A stretch of DNA of 9,283 nucleotides from Melioribacteraceae bacterium (lineage in GTDB: Bacteria > Bacteroidota > Ignavibacteria > Ignavibacteriales > Melioribacteraceae), in assembly GCA_015494845.1 (NCBI GenBank), contig WGAL01000066.1:1-9283 (forward strand), given 5' to 3'. The number at the start of each line of letters is the position of its first letter. The first letter of the stretch is position 1. Shown here in pieces: positions 1 to 6,919 of this stretch. The notes under the pieces were generated by a model that worked only from the letters and a program-made list of their open reading frames with translations, was not told the origin of the DNA and ran no database searches. The translations under genes were made by a program, and so were the position numbers.

Positions 1-39
1 AAGTAGCCTAAACTGCAAACATGCGAGTAGTTCTTCTCT

Positions 40-74
40 CAATTTACAATTCGCAATTCACCATTAACCATTCT
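40..74. repeat. Degenerate 7-bp tandem repeat, five units
   Basis: Five consecutive heptamers can be read with the form C(A/C)ATTNN: CAATTTA, CAATTCG, CAATTCA, CCATTAA and CCATTCT. The period of seven is kept without a slip over 35 bases. Degenerate short tandem heptamers of this kind are known in intergenic DNA of cyanobacteria and some other bacteria, where they are not coding. Its role here is unknown. Confidence 0.6.
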
Positions 75-101
75 CGTGAAACAATTTTAGAACTTTTTGA
101 A

Positions 102-107
102 TATAAT
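102..107 (+). promoter_or_regulatory. Possible -10 box for the secreted beta-propeller gene
   Basis: A perfect TATAAT lies 114 bases upstream of the start codon of the gene at 222. No convincing -35 hexamer is present 16-18 bases before it, and the surrounding DNA is very AT-rich, so a chance match is quite possible. If real, it gives a 5' leader of about 105 bases that contains the palindrome at 144-157. Confidence 0.25.
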
Positions 108-143
108 CAATTTGGTTTTACGTTTTTGTTTCAATAAAAATAA

Positions 144-157
144 TTGATTTAAATCAC
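144..157. promoter_or_regulatory. FNR/CRP-family box-like palindrome
   Basis: TTGATTTAAATCAC fits the FNR-type consensus TTGAT-N4-ATCAA at nine of ten defined bases, and its inner TGATTTAAATCA is a perfect 12-bp palindrome. It lies 64 bases before the start codon at 222, downstream of the only TATAAT box seen, where a bound factor would more likely repress than activate. AT-rich DNA makes such palindromes by chance, so this is a weak call. Confidence 0.25.
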
Positions 158-221
158 GACTTTTGAGAAAGAAGAAAATAAAGTTTGTAACAAATCAAAA
201 AAATTTTTAAGAGGAACTGCA

Positions 222-2267
222 ATGAAACGAATTATTTTTACCTTATTAATTCTTACCTCGTTTTTATTCCAAAACTCGCAAGCACAATGGGAACTTACAA
301 GCGGGCCAAACGGCGCAGCAACCGCTCTGTGCATTGTTGGCGATACTCTGTTTGTCGGCGCGGAAGGTTTGATTTTTATGACAACGGATATGGGAAACAC
401 TTGGACGGAACAACAGCTTTACACCTATCCGCCACACGTTTATACGATTATTAACGCAAACAATCATCTTATTGCCGCGACTTCCCGTGGATTGTATCGC
501 TACAACGGAAGTTATTGGGAATTTGTTTCGGCTAATTACGTTCCGAGCAATTTGTATTTTCACGGCGATACGCTTTGGGGCGGATTTGACGACGGCGTTA
601 AATTTTCCACAGATTATGGCAATACTTGGCAAGCGGTTCTGTCGATTGACAGAGGAATTAACGCTATTTACAAATACGGCAATTACCTTTTCGCCGGTTC
701 GGACGGTTACGGTGTTTTCCGTTCATCGGATAACGGCGCAACATGGGACACGGCAAATAACGGAATTGACAGCACGAGCTATGTCTATGCTTTTGGTCAA
801 ATTGGTTCGTGGCTTTATATTTCCGTAAACGGTTGGGTTTATAGAAGCAATGACTTCGGCGAAACTTGGTCGAGCGATTCTTGGGGAGTTCCTGACGGGA
901 TTGTTTACACTTTTTACACAATTGAGCCAAACGATTATTATATTTTTATAGGAACCGACGACGGAGTTTATTACGATACAAATCCTGGTGGAGAATGGCA
1001 AAAGGTAACCGAGCAAAGCTTTGTTTATAACTCGGTTTATTCCATTGCTTACAAAGACGGAACTTTATTCTTTGCCGGAGAACCTGGAGTTTATTATATG
1101 AATAATGCTCCTTACCAAGATTGGAAAAACCTTGGCGTGGCGAACGAATCGGTAATGAAATTTTGCTGGAGAAATGACACGCTATACGCGGCGACAAACG
1201 CCCGCGCAATTCAAAGAACTTGGAACCAAGGTTTAAGTTGGGAAATTTACGCCGATAGAACCTTTGAATATGACGGATTTATTTCCGATATGGCTTGCAC
1301 TGATACGATAACTTATCTTGCAACGACAAACCGCTTGGCAAGATTAAGACCAAGCGACCGCCACTGGGAAGCAATGGCTTACGGAAACTTTACGGCGGTT
1401 CTTGCTTTTGGAGATAACGTTTTCGCCGGCGAGTATGATCAAGGCGTTTATATCTCCCACGATGATTTTGACACATACGTTGTTTTCAACGACGGCTTGC
1501 CGTCGAATCCGAGTGTTAAAAGATTTTTTATGAATGATGATTATATTTTCGTGTCGCTTTTGAATAACGGCGTTTACCGGTTGGACAGAAATAATCCTAA
1601 TGCAATTTGGGAACCGGCAAATAACGGCATCGAAAATAAAACTGTGGAAAACTTTTATGAAAAGGACGGCGTGTTGTTTGCCGCTACAAGTTTCGGGCTG
1701 TACCGCACAAGCGATAACGGCAATAACTGGGAAGAATGCGACGAAGGAATTACGGATAAATATATTCGTTCTATTTACGGAACGCACAACGCATTGCTTG
1801 CGGGAACGAATTACGGCGGAGTTTACATTTCGTCCGATAACGGCAATACTTGGCAAGAGTTTAATGAAAACTTAACTTACATTCCTGTAATTTCCTTAAC
1901 TGCGGACAGCCAATACATTTACGCCGGAACTTACGAATACGGAATGTGGAAACGACCGATTGAAGATATTATCGACGACGTTTCAACTTCGGAAATTCTT
2001 CCGGAAAAATTTGTTCTTTATCAAAATTACCCGAACCCGTTTAATCCGCAAACTTCGATTGAGTTTTCAATTCCGCGTAACGAATTTGTAACGCTTAAAA
2101 TTTATGACGTTTTGGGAAGAGAAGTGGCTACGCTGGTTGAAAAACAAATGACGGCTGGGAGATACACTTTTTCGTGGAATGCCTCGCAAAATGCGAGCGG
2201 AATTTACTATTATCGTTTGGAGGCGGGAGAGTTTTCCCAAATGCGAAAAATGGTTCTTTTACGATAA
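222..2267 (+). CDS. Secreted Asp-box beta-propeller protein with T9SS C-terminal sorting domain
   Basis: This 681-residue protein is predicted to be exported and handed to the type IX secretion system for surface attachment or release; its target is unknown. Residues 1-21 form a signal peptide (KR, a hydrophobic stretch, then SQA before QW). Asp-box motifs of the form S/T-x-D-x-G-x-T-W recur near residues 54-61, 129-136, 168-175, 209-216, 496-503 and 537-544, with degenerate copies between (for example 333-340). They belong to blades of a sortilin/photosystem-stability-factor-like beta-propeller. Residues from about 599 to 681 are a T9SS type A sorting domain: YQNYPNPFNP, then IYDVLGREVATLV, G-x-Y-x-F-x-W and a terminal MVLLR. 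The ATG at 222 has a good ribosome site, GAGGA at 211-215. The gene stands alone. The class is secure, but the substrate cannot be read from the sequence. Confidence 0.9.
   Translation: MKRIIFTLLILTSFLFQNSQAQWELTSGPNGAATALCIVGDTLFVGAEGLIFMTTDMGNTWTEQQLYTYPPHVYTIINANNHLIAATSRGLYRYNGSYWEFVSANYVPSNLYFHGDTLWGGFDDGVKFSTDYGNTWQAVLSIDRGINAIYKYGNYLFAGSDGYGVFRSSDNGATWDTANNGIDSTSYVYAFGQIGSWLYISVNGWVYRSNDFGETWSSDSWGVPDGIVYTFYTIEPNDYYIFIGTDDGVYYDTNPGGEWQKVTEQSFVYNSVYSIAYKDGTLFFAGEPGVYYMNNAPYQDWKNLGVANESVMKFCWRNDTLYAATNARAIQRTWNQGLSWEIYADRTFEYDGFISDMACTDTITYLATTNRLARLRPSDRHWEAMAYGNFTAVLAFGDNVFAGEYDQGVYISHDDFDTYVVFNDGLPSNPSVKRFFMNDDYIFVSLLNNGVYRLDRNNPNAIWEPANNGIENKTVENFYEKDGVLFAATSFGLYRTSDNGNNWEECDEGITDKYIRSIYGTHNALLAGTNYGGVYISSDNGNTWQEFNENLTYIPVISLTADSQYIYAGTYEYGMWKRPIEDIIDDVSTSEILPEKFVLYQNYPNPFNPQTSIEFSIPRNEFVTLKIYDVLGREVATLVEKQMTAGRYTFSWNASQNASGIYYYRLEAGEFSQMRKMVLLR
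618..1857 (+). repeat. 16-bp direct repeat pair inside Asp-box codons
   Basis: GGCAATACTTGGCAAG occurs identically at 618-633 and 1842-1857, encoding GNTWQ in two distant Asp-boxes of the same protein; only these two 16-base segments are repeat, not the DNA between them. Nucleotide identity between blades suggests fairly recent internal duplication or conversion, although short conserved codons could also explain it. Confidence 0.5.
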
Positions 2268-2350
2268 AAAAATATTGCTTCAAATAACGTTTTCTGCCCA
2301 AGTTGTGTTGATGAAAACTCTTGTGCGCAAGCCGGGCTTGACCGTATTTG

Positions 2351-2436
2351 GAAACAGTCGGTAAAGAGAATATTTCAGAAACTTTTAATACTTATAAATG
2401 TTAAAGAGTGTCGCCTTTACCGGCTGTTTTGTTTTT
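2351..2436 (+). terminator. Wide-loop inverted repeat followed by T-rich tract
   Basis: AAACAGTCGGTAAAG at 2352-2366 can pair with CTTTACCGGCTGTTT at 2415-2429. This gives a 15-bp stem broken only by one U·G wobble (2358 with 2423), with a further possible G·U pair at 2351/2430. The loop is 48 bases. TTTTGTTTTT follows at 2427-2436, so the layout is that of a rho-independent terminator for the upstream gene (stop at 2265-2267), but the loop is much longer than usual. It could instead be a structured leader or protein-binding site in front of lon. Confidence 0.45.
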
Positions 2437-2463
2437 GCAAAGCCCTAATTTTATTGATATATT
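2435..2463 (+). promoter_or_regulatory. Candidate sigma-70 type promoter for lon
   Basis: TTGCAA at 2435-2440 (four of six to TTGACA) and TATATT at 2458-2463 (five of six to TATAAT) are separated by exactly 17 bases. Transcription would begin near 2470, about 27 bases before the preferred lon start at 2497. No CIRCE heat-shock element (TTAGCACTC with its inverted copy) is present nearby. Confidence 0.4.
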
Positions 2464-2496
2464 ACATTTTCCGATAAACAAATTGTGGTGGTATTG

Positions 2497-4908
2497 ATGA
2501 GCGAAAGCAAGTTCTCGGCAATTGATTATGAGGTGGTTGATCAAATTCCGGACAGACTTCCTGTTTTGCCTGTTCGCGACAACGTAATTTTTCCATATAT
2601 GATTTTTCCCATTTTGGTCGGAAGACAGCAATCAATTAACGCGGCAAATTACGCCCTTGAAAAAGATAAATTCATTTTCATTACTTCTCAGAAAGATCCT
2701 TCCATTGAAGAACCGAAAAACGACGATTTATACCGTGAAGGAACGGTTGCGAAAATTGTTCAAGTTTTGAAACTCCCTAACGGATTGTTGAAGATTTTAA
2801 TCGACGGAATTGTTCCGGGCAAAATTACGCGGTTCTTAAAAAACGATAAATTTTTTGAAGCGAAAATTAAATTCTTTACGCCGATGGTGGACGACGGCAT
2901 AAAGTTAAAAGTGTTGGATAAACAAATGACCGAACTTTTCAAGGAATACGTTTCGGTCAATAAAAACATGCCTCCGGAGGTTATTGCTGCGTTCGACAAT
3001 ATTAAAGAATTGGACAGAAGACTGTTTTATGTCGCCGCCAATTTGCAACAATCGATTGCGGAAAAACATAAAATACTTGAAAAGGAAACTCTCGAAGAAC
3101 AATTTATTGAGATAATCAGAATTCTGAAATCCGAACTGCAAATTTTGAATATTGAAAAAGAGATTGAGAAAAAGGTTCAAGAAAATATTTCGAAATCTCA
3201 GAGACGCTTTATTATTCAAGAGCAAATTAGAATTTTACGCGAGGAACTCGGCGAGGAAGCGGAAGAGCCGCCTGAAATTGTGAAACTTCGCGAAAAAATC
3301 AAAAAGGCGAAAATGCCGAAAAACGTTGAGGAAAAGGCGTACGAAGAACTCGACAAACTTTTGCGGACGCCGCCGAACTCTCCTGAGACGACAGTAATCA
3401 GAAATTATCTCGATTGGCTTGTCGATATTCCTTGGTATAAAAAGACGAAAGACAATCTTGAAATAAACAGTGTTAAGGAAATTCTCGACGAAGACCATTT
3501 CGGTTTGGAAAAGCCGAAAGACAGAATTATCGAGCATATCGCGGTTCTGAATTTGGTAAAAAGCGTTCGCGGACAAATACTCTGTTTTGTAGGACCTCCT
3601 GGGGTCGGCAAAACATCGCTCGGCAAATCGATCGCGCGGGCTCTTGGACGAAAGTTCGTGCGAATTAGTCTCGGCGGCGTGCGCGACGAAGCGGAAATTC
3701 GCGGACACAGAAGAACTTACATCGGTTCGCTTCCAGGCAAAATAATTCAATCGATGAAAAAAGCCGGAACCGTAAACCCTGTGATTTTATTGGACGAAAT
3801 CGATAAGATGAGCATGGATTTCCGCGGCGACCCGTCGTCGGCGATGCTGGAAGTTTTGGACCCGGAACAAAATCACGCGTTTAACGACCATTACCTTGAA
3901 GTCGATTACGATTTGTCGCAAGTAATGTTTATTACCACGGCAAACGTCCGTTACAATATTCCGTTGCCGTTGCAAGACAGAATGGAAATAATCGAACTTC
4001 CCGGTTATTTGGAATTTGAGAAGAAAGAAATCGCAAAACGTCATATTATTCCGAAACAATTGAAAGCGCACGGTTTGGATAAATTCGAAATTGAAATTCC
4101 GGACGAAGTAATTTCAAAAATAATAACCGAATATACGCGCGAAGCCGGCGTTAGAAATCTCGAACGTGAAATTGCCACCGTGCTTCGCAAACTTGCGAAA
4201 GAAATCGTCGAGAAACATCAGGTCGAGAAAAAGAAAACAAAGAAAAATCTGAAATTTGTTATTGACGAAAAGAAAGTCGAGGAATTCCTTGGCGTTCCGC
4301 GTTTCCGTTCGCACAAGCGAGCCAAAAAAGCGCAAGTTGGCGCGGTTACCGGTTTGGCGTGGACAAGCGTCGGCGGCGAAATTCTTACGGTTGAAGCGAC
4401 GATAATGCCAGGCCCGGAAAAACTTACGCTTACCGGACATTTGGGCAACGTGATGAAAGAATCAGCGCAAGCGGCGTTGAGTTATTTGCGCTCTAACGCG
4501 AAAGAACTCGGAATAAAACAAACTGTTTTTAAGGGAAAAGAAATTCACATTCATTTGCCGGAAGGCGCAATACCGAAAGACGGACCTTCCGCCGGTATAA
4601 CAATGACAATGGCGATGTATTCGGTGCTTACGCAAAAGCCTGCGCGCGCCGACGTTGCAATGACAGGCGAAATTACTTTGCGCGGCGCAATTTTGCCGAT
4701 TGGCGGATTGAACGAAAAATTACTTGCTGCGCGCCGTTACGGAATAAAGACGGTTTTAATTCCGGAAGAAAACAAAAAAGATTTAACGGAAATAAAAGAC
4801 CAGGTTAAAGAAGGATTGAAGATTGTTCCAATTTCAAAAATTGAAGAAGCAATTCCGTACGTATTTGGAAAAACGAGAAAATCCGTAAAAAAGGAAAATA
4901 AAAAATGA
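2497..4908 (+). CDS. lon: ATP-dependent endopeptidase Lon
   Basis: Lon is a cytoplasmic AAA+ serine protease that unfolds and degrades misfolded and short-lived regulatory proteins. From the ATG at 2497 it is 803 residues, close to the usual 780-820. In order: an N-terminal LON substrate-binding domain (LPVLPVRD at 21-28 through about 210); a charged helical linker; the AAA+ module with Walker A GPPGVGKT at 366-373, Walker B VILLDEID at 429-436 and sensor-2 GVRNLE with Arg553; and the protease domain with catalytic Ser698 in PKDGPSAG and Lys741 in GGLNEKLLAA, the 43-residue separation seen in E. coli Lon. The tail is lysine-rich. The reading frame also permits GTG at 2485 (807 residues), but GGTGG at 2487-2491 sits five bases before the ATG and looks like its ribosome site, so 2497 is preferred. 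The stop overlaps the next gene. Confidence 0.97.
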   Translation: MSESKFSAIDYEVVDQIPDRLPVLPVRDNVIFPYMIFPILVGRQQSINAANYALEKDKFIFITSQKDPSIEEPKNDDLYREGTVAKIVQVLKLPNGLLKILIDGIVPGKITRFLKNDKFFEAKIKFFTPMVDDGIKLKVLDKQMTELFKEYVSVNKNMPPEVIAAFDNIKELDRRLFYVAANLQQSIAEKHKILEKETLEEQFIEIIRILKSELQILNIEKEIEKKVQENISKSQRRFIIQEQIRILREELGEEAEEPPEIVKLREKIKKAKMPKNVEEKAYEELDKLLRTPPNSPETTVIRNYLDWLVDIPWYKKTKDNLEINSVKEILDEDHFGLEKPKDRIIEHIAVLNLVKSVRGQILCFVGPPGVGKTSLGKSIARALGRKFVRISLGGVRDEAEIRGHRRTYIGSLPGKIIQSMKKAGTVNPVILLDEIDKMSMDFRGDPSSAMLEVLDPEQNHAFNDHYLEVDYDLSQVMFITTANVRYNIPLPLQDRMEIIELPGYLEFEKKEIAKRHIIPKQLKAHGLDKFEIEIPDEVISKIITEYTREAGVRNLEREIATVLRKLAKEIVEKHQVEKKKTKKNLKFVIDEKKVEEFLGVPRFRSHKRAKKAQVGAVTGLAWTSVGGEILTVEATIMPGPEKLTLTGHLGNVMKESAQAALSYLRSNAKELGIKQTVFKGKEIHIHLPEGAIPKDGPSAGITMTMAMYSVLTQKPARADVAMTGEITLRGAILPIGGLNEKLLAARRYGIKTVLIPEENKKDLTEIKDQVKEGLKIVPISKIEEAIPYVFGKTRKSVKKENKK

Positions 4909-5411
4909 AAGAGTTTAGCGTTTCGCTCGACAAACGAGCAAAAATGTTTACCGCTTTGGGAATTGTTTTGTTTGTTGTGATTTTTTATCCGATTTTCACA
5001 GACCCAAAAGGAAATCCGGAGACAAAAACGCTTTCATTAATTTTAATTTTTGTTCTTCTTTTGCTGACTTATTTAATTCCGTATTTATTTCATCCGGTTA
5101 AATATGTAATTGATGATGAAAAATTGATTATTAAGCGTCCATTGAAACCCTATATAATTGAACTTAAAGAAATTAAAAAAATAGAACCGCTCGATGACGA
5201 TGCGCTGAAAGGCAAGATACGAGTTTTTGGTTCAGGAGGAGCGTTTGGTTATTTCGGTAAGTTCAGAAACAAGCGTTTTGGTACGATGATTTTCTTTGCA
5301 ACGCGGTTAAGCAATTACGTTCATATTCTGACAATTGACGGAAAAAATATTATTCTTACACCAGACGAAAGAGAAGATTTTGTAAATACAATCACTAATA
5401 AGATCGGATAA
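4905..5411 (+). CDS. Membrane-anchored bacterial PH-domain protein
   Basis: This 168-residue inner-membrane protein has two predicted transmembrane helices (about 14-31 and 43-62) followed by a soluble domain from about 64 to the end. The soluble part matches the pattern of a bacterial pleckstrin-homology-like domain: a basic beta-rich start (KLIIKRPLKPYIIELKEIKKI), a glycine/aromatic core RVFGSGGAFGYFGKF at 106-120, FFATR, and a closing TPDEREDFV helix. I recognise it as the small bPH family with the FGYFG signature, from memory. Its ligand and function are not established. The ATG lies inside the end of lon (ATGA overlap at 4905-4908), so it is probably translated by coupling with lon, with a weak AAGGAAA upstream. 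No strong terminator follows. The domain call is fairly sure; any role with Lon is only inferred from position. Confidence 0.85.
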   Translation: MKEFSVSLDKRAKMFTALGIVLFVVIFYPIFTDPKGNPETKTLSLILIFVLLLLTYLIPYLFHPVKYVIDDEKLIIKRPLKPYIIELKEIKKIEPLDDDALKGKIRVFGSGGAFGYFGKFRNKRFGTMIFFATRLSNYVHILTIDGKNIILTPDEREDFVNTITNKIG

Positions 5412-5479
5412 AAAGATATTATTAAATCGGTTCTTTGGTATTATTTTTTGTTATTGTTTATAACGAAATTTTATTATTT

Positions 5480-5497
5480 TACAAAGGTTATTTTGTA
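5480..5497. promoter_or_regulatory. Inverted repeat, operator-like, upstream of cydA
   Basis: TACAAA at 5480-5485 and TTTGTA at 5492-5497 are perfect 6-bp inverted arms with a 6-base spacer. This 18-bp geometry is typical of dimeric helix-turn-helix regulators. It directly abuts the second inverted repeat at 5496-5516 and lies just before the probable -10 box. It does not match the Rex or FNR consensus. Chance is possible in AT-rich DNA. Confidence 0.35.
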
Positions 5498-5516
5498 GTG
5501 ATTGTATAATTCACTA
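5496..5516. promoter_or_regulatory. Inverted repeat spanning the probable cydA -10 box
   Basis: TAGTGA at 5496-5501 and TCACTA at 5511-5516 are perfect 6-bp inverted arms around nine bases that contain TATAAT (5505-5510). A perfect -10 box is thus framed by a symmetric site 30 bases before the cydA start codon, the position expected for a repressor-operated promoter. The best -35-like match, TTTACA at 5478-5483, is 21 bases from TATAAT, too far for a standard promoter, so any activator dependence is inference. Confidence 0.4.
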
Positions 5517-5535
5517 ATCAATAAATAAAAACAGT

Positions 5536-5541
5536 AGGAGG
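5536..5541 (+). promoter_or_regulatory. Strong ribosome binding site of cydA
   Basis: A full AGGAGG ends four bases before the ATG at 5546. Together with the AGGAGG before cydB it fixes both starts, and it shows that the host uses canonical Shine-Dalgarno initiation, unlike most Bacteroidetes. Confidence 0.8.
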
Positions 5542-5545
5542 TTCA

Positions 5546-6910
5546 ATGGATGTTCTGATACTGTCGCGTTGGCAGTTTGCCATTACCACTGTTTACCACT
5601 TCTTTTTCGTTCCCATCACACTTGGCTTAACGGTTTCCATCGCCATTATGGAAACAATTTATGCCAAAACCGGTGATGAGGATTACAGAAAAATGGCAAA
5701 ATACTGGGGCAACCTTTTCTTAATCAACTTTGCGATTGGTGTTGCAACCGGTATAGTTCAGGAGTTTCAATTCGGAATGAACTGGTCGGAATACGCTAGA
5801 TTTATGGGCGATATTTTCGGCGCGCCCTTGGCGATTGAAGCGTTGCTTGCGTTCTATATGGAATCGACGTTTATCGGTGTTTGGATTTTCGGTTGGAACA
5901 AATTTTCACCAAAAGCGCACGCCGCGCTTGCTTGGTTGGTTGCTCTCGGTTCAAACCTTTCCGCAATTTGGATTTTGACGGCAAATTCCTTTATGCAAGA
6001 ACCGGTTGGCTATACCTTAAATAATGGTAGAGCTGAAATGGTTGATTTTGGCGCTTTGATTTCTAACCCGCACTTGTGGTTGCAATTTCCACATGTTTTC
6101 ACAGCTGGATTAACCCAAGCAGGTTTCTTTATTATGGGAATAAGCGCTTGGCATTTTATGAAGAAAACAAAAAACATTCAGCCGTTCAGAAAATCAATGA
6201 AATTTGGTGCAACAATTGGATTAATTGGAATTGTACTTGTAATTACTATTGGGCACTTCCAAGCGCAACATATGGTTGAACATCAACCTATGAAAATGGC
6301 AGCCGGTGAAGCTCACTGGGAAACTGAAAACCCTGCGGCTCTTTCGATTTTTGCAATTGTAGATCAAGATAACAAGAGAAACAGTGTTGATATTAGAATT
6401 CCAACTCTTCTTTCATTCTTGGCTTATGATTCTTTCGAAGGAGAAGTAAGAGGAATTAACGACATTCAAAAAGAATACGAGCAAAAATATGGTCCAGGAG
6501 ATTATGTTCCTGATGTTGCAACTTCCTACTGGATGTTCCGTATAATGGTTGGCGCAGGTTTCTTAATGCTATTTATTGCTTTTGTTGCTTATATCAAAAC
6601 CAGAAAAGAAAACTTCGAATGCAAGCCTGCCGGACTTAAGCTTATTTTCTATTCTCTTGGATTACCAACAATTGCAATTTCCACCGGTTGGATTTTCACG
6701 GAAGTTGCTCGCCAACCTTGGTTGGTCTTCGGTTTAATGAAAACCGAACAAGGCGTTTCCAAAGCGGTTTCCGGTGGCGAAGCATTGTTTACTTTGCTAG
6801 GCTTTACCCTCATCTATGCAATATTAATTGTCTTTACGGTCCAATTGTGGAAGAAATATGCTAAAAAAGATATGGACCAAGATTACGAACCATTAAAAAG
6901 CGAAGCATAG
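5546..6910 (+). CDS. cydA: Cytochrome bd ubiquinol/menaquinol oxidase subunit I
   Basis: CydA is the quinol-oxidising, haem-bearing subunit of cytochrome bd oxidase. It takes electrons from membrane quinol and reduces oxygen to water with high affinity. At 454 residues it is the short-Q-loop type (E. coli, about 522, has the long loop). Visible ligands and functional residues, with E. coli equivalents from memory: His18 (His19, high-spin haem), Glu98 and Glu106 in GAPLAIEALLAFYMEST (Glu99, Glu107), His183 (His186) and Met334 (Met393) for haem b558, Arg332 (Arg391), and Lys250 and Glu255 in KMAAGE of the quinol loop (Lys252, Glu257). The usual GRQPW reads ARQPW at 388-392. Many hydrophobic helices span the protein. 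It starts at an ATG with AGGAGG and its stop codon lies within the ribosome site of cydB, so the two are co-transcribed and probably translationally coupled. Confidence 0.97.
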   Translation: MDVLILSRWQFAITTVYHFFFVPITLGLTVSIAIMETIYAKTGDEDYRKMAKYWGNLFLINFAIGVATGIVQEFQFGMNWSEYARFMGDIFGAPLAIEALLAFYMESTFIGVWIFGWNKFSPKAHAALAWLVALGSNLSAIWILTANSFMQEPVGYTLNNGRAEMVDFGALISNPHLWLQFPHVFTAGLTQAGFFIMGISAWHFMKKTKNIQPFRKSMKFGATIGLIGIVLVITIGHFQAQHMVEHQPMKMAAGEAHWETENPAALSIFAIVDQDNKRNSVDIRIPTLLSFLAYDSFEGEVRGINDIQKEYEQKYGPGDYVPDVATSYWMFRIMVGAGFLMLFIAFVAYIKTRKENFECKPAGLKLIFYSLGLPTIAISTGWIFTEVARQPWLVFGLMKTEQGVSKAVSGGEALFTLLGFTLIYAILIVFTVQLWKKYAKKDMDQDYEPLKSEA

Positions 6911-6914
6911 GAGG
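6909..6914 (+). promoter_or_regulatory. cydB ribosome binding site overlapping the cydA stop
   Basis: AGGAGG at 6909-6914 shares its first two bases with the TAG stop of cydA (6908-6910) and lies five bases before the cydB ATG at 6920. Ribosomes ending cydA would be placed directly on the next initiation site, which favours equal production of the two subunits. Confidence 0.75.
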
Positions 6915-6919
6915 TTGAA

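Noticed and set aside
1..30. End of an upstream gene (AAGTAG at the very start)
   Set aside because: Only a few bases precede it and nothing identifies a coding frame, so a partial gene cannot be supported.
1344..1856. 170-residue open frame on the - strand inside the beta-propeller gene
   Set aside because: It is antisense to a strongly supported gene, has no ribosome site or recognisable domain, and arises from the repetitive codon pattern of the + strand gene.
2328..2340. CAAGCC-G-GGCTTG palindrome after the beta-propeller gene
   Set aside because: A one-base loop cannot form a hairpin and no T-run follows, so it is not a terminator; as a protein-binding site it has no further support. 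It may compete with a 4-bp CTTG/CAAG pairing next to it, which is too weak to matter.
2268..2496. CIRCE or other heat-shock operator before lon
   Set aside because: No TTAGCACTC / GAGTGCTAA pair is present; the lone GAGTG at 2406-2410 has no partner.
2485..2496. GTG at 2485 as the lon start
   Set aside because: It would place the start codon within the GTGGTGG stretch, which makes a better ribosome site for the ATG at 2497; the four extra residues (MVVL) have no family support.
2401..2631. 76-residue - strand frame across the lon start
   Set aside because: It overlaps the lon promoter and N-terminus, has no Shine-Dalgarno site and no recognisable motif.
3235..3750. 171-residue open frame on the - strand inside lon
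   Set aside because: It is a shadow of the conserved Lon AAA+ region; the product is an arginine/phenylalanine-rich sequence with no family signature.
5450..5464. GTTAT-N5-ATAAC inverted repeat after the PH-domain gene as a terminator
   Set aside because: Only five AT-rich pairs without a following T-run; too weak to call a terminator.
5496..5516. Rex or CRP site before cydA
   Set aside because: The arms TAGTGA/TCACTA resemble the TGTGA/TCACA core but are nine bases apart instead of six, and the outer bases differ, so naming the regulator is not justified.
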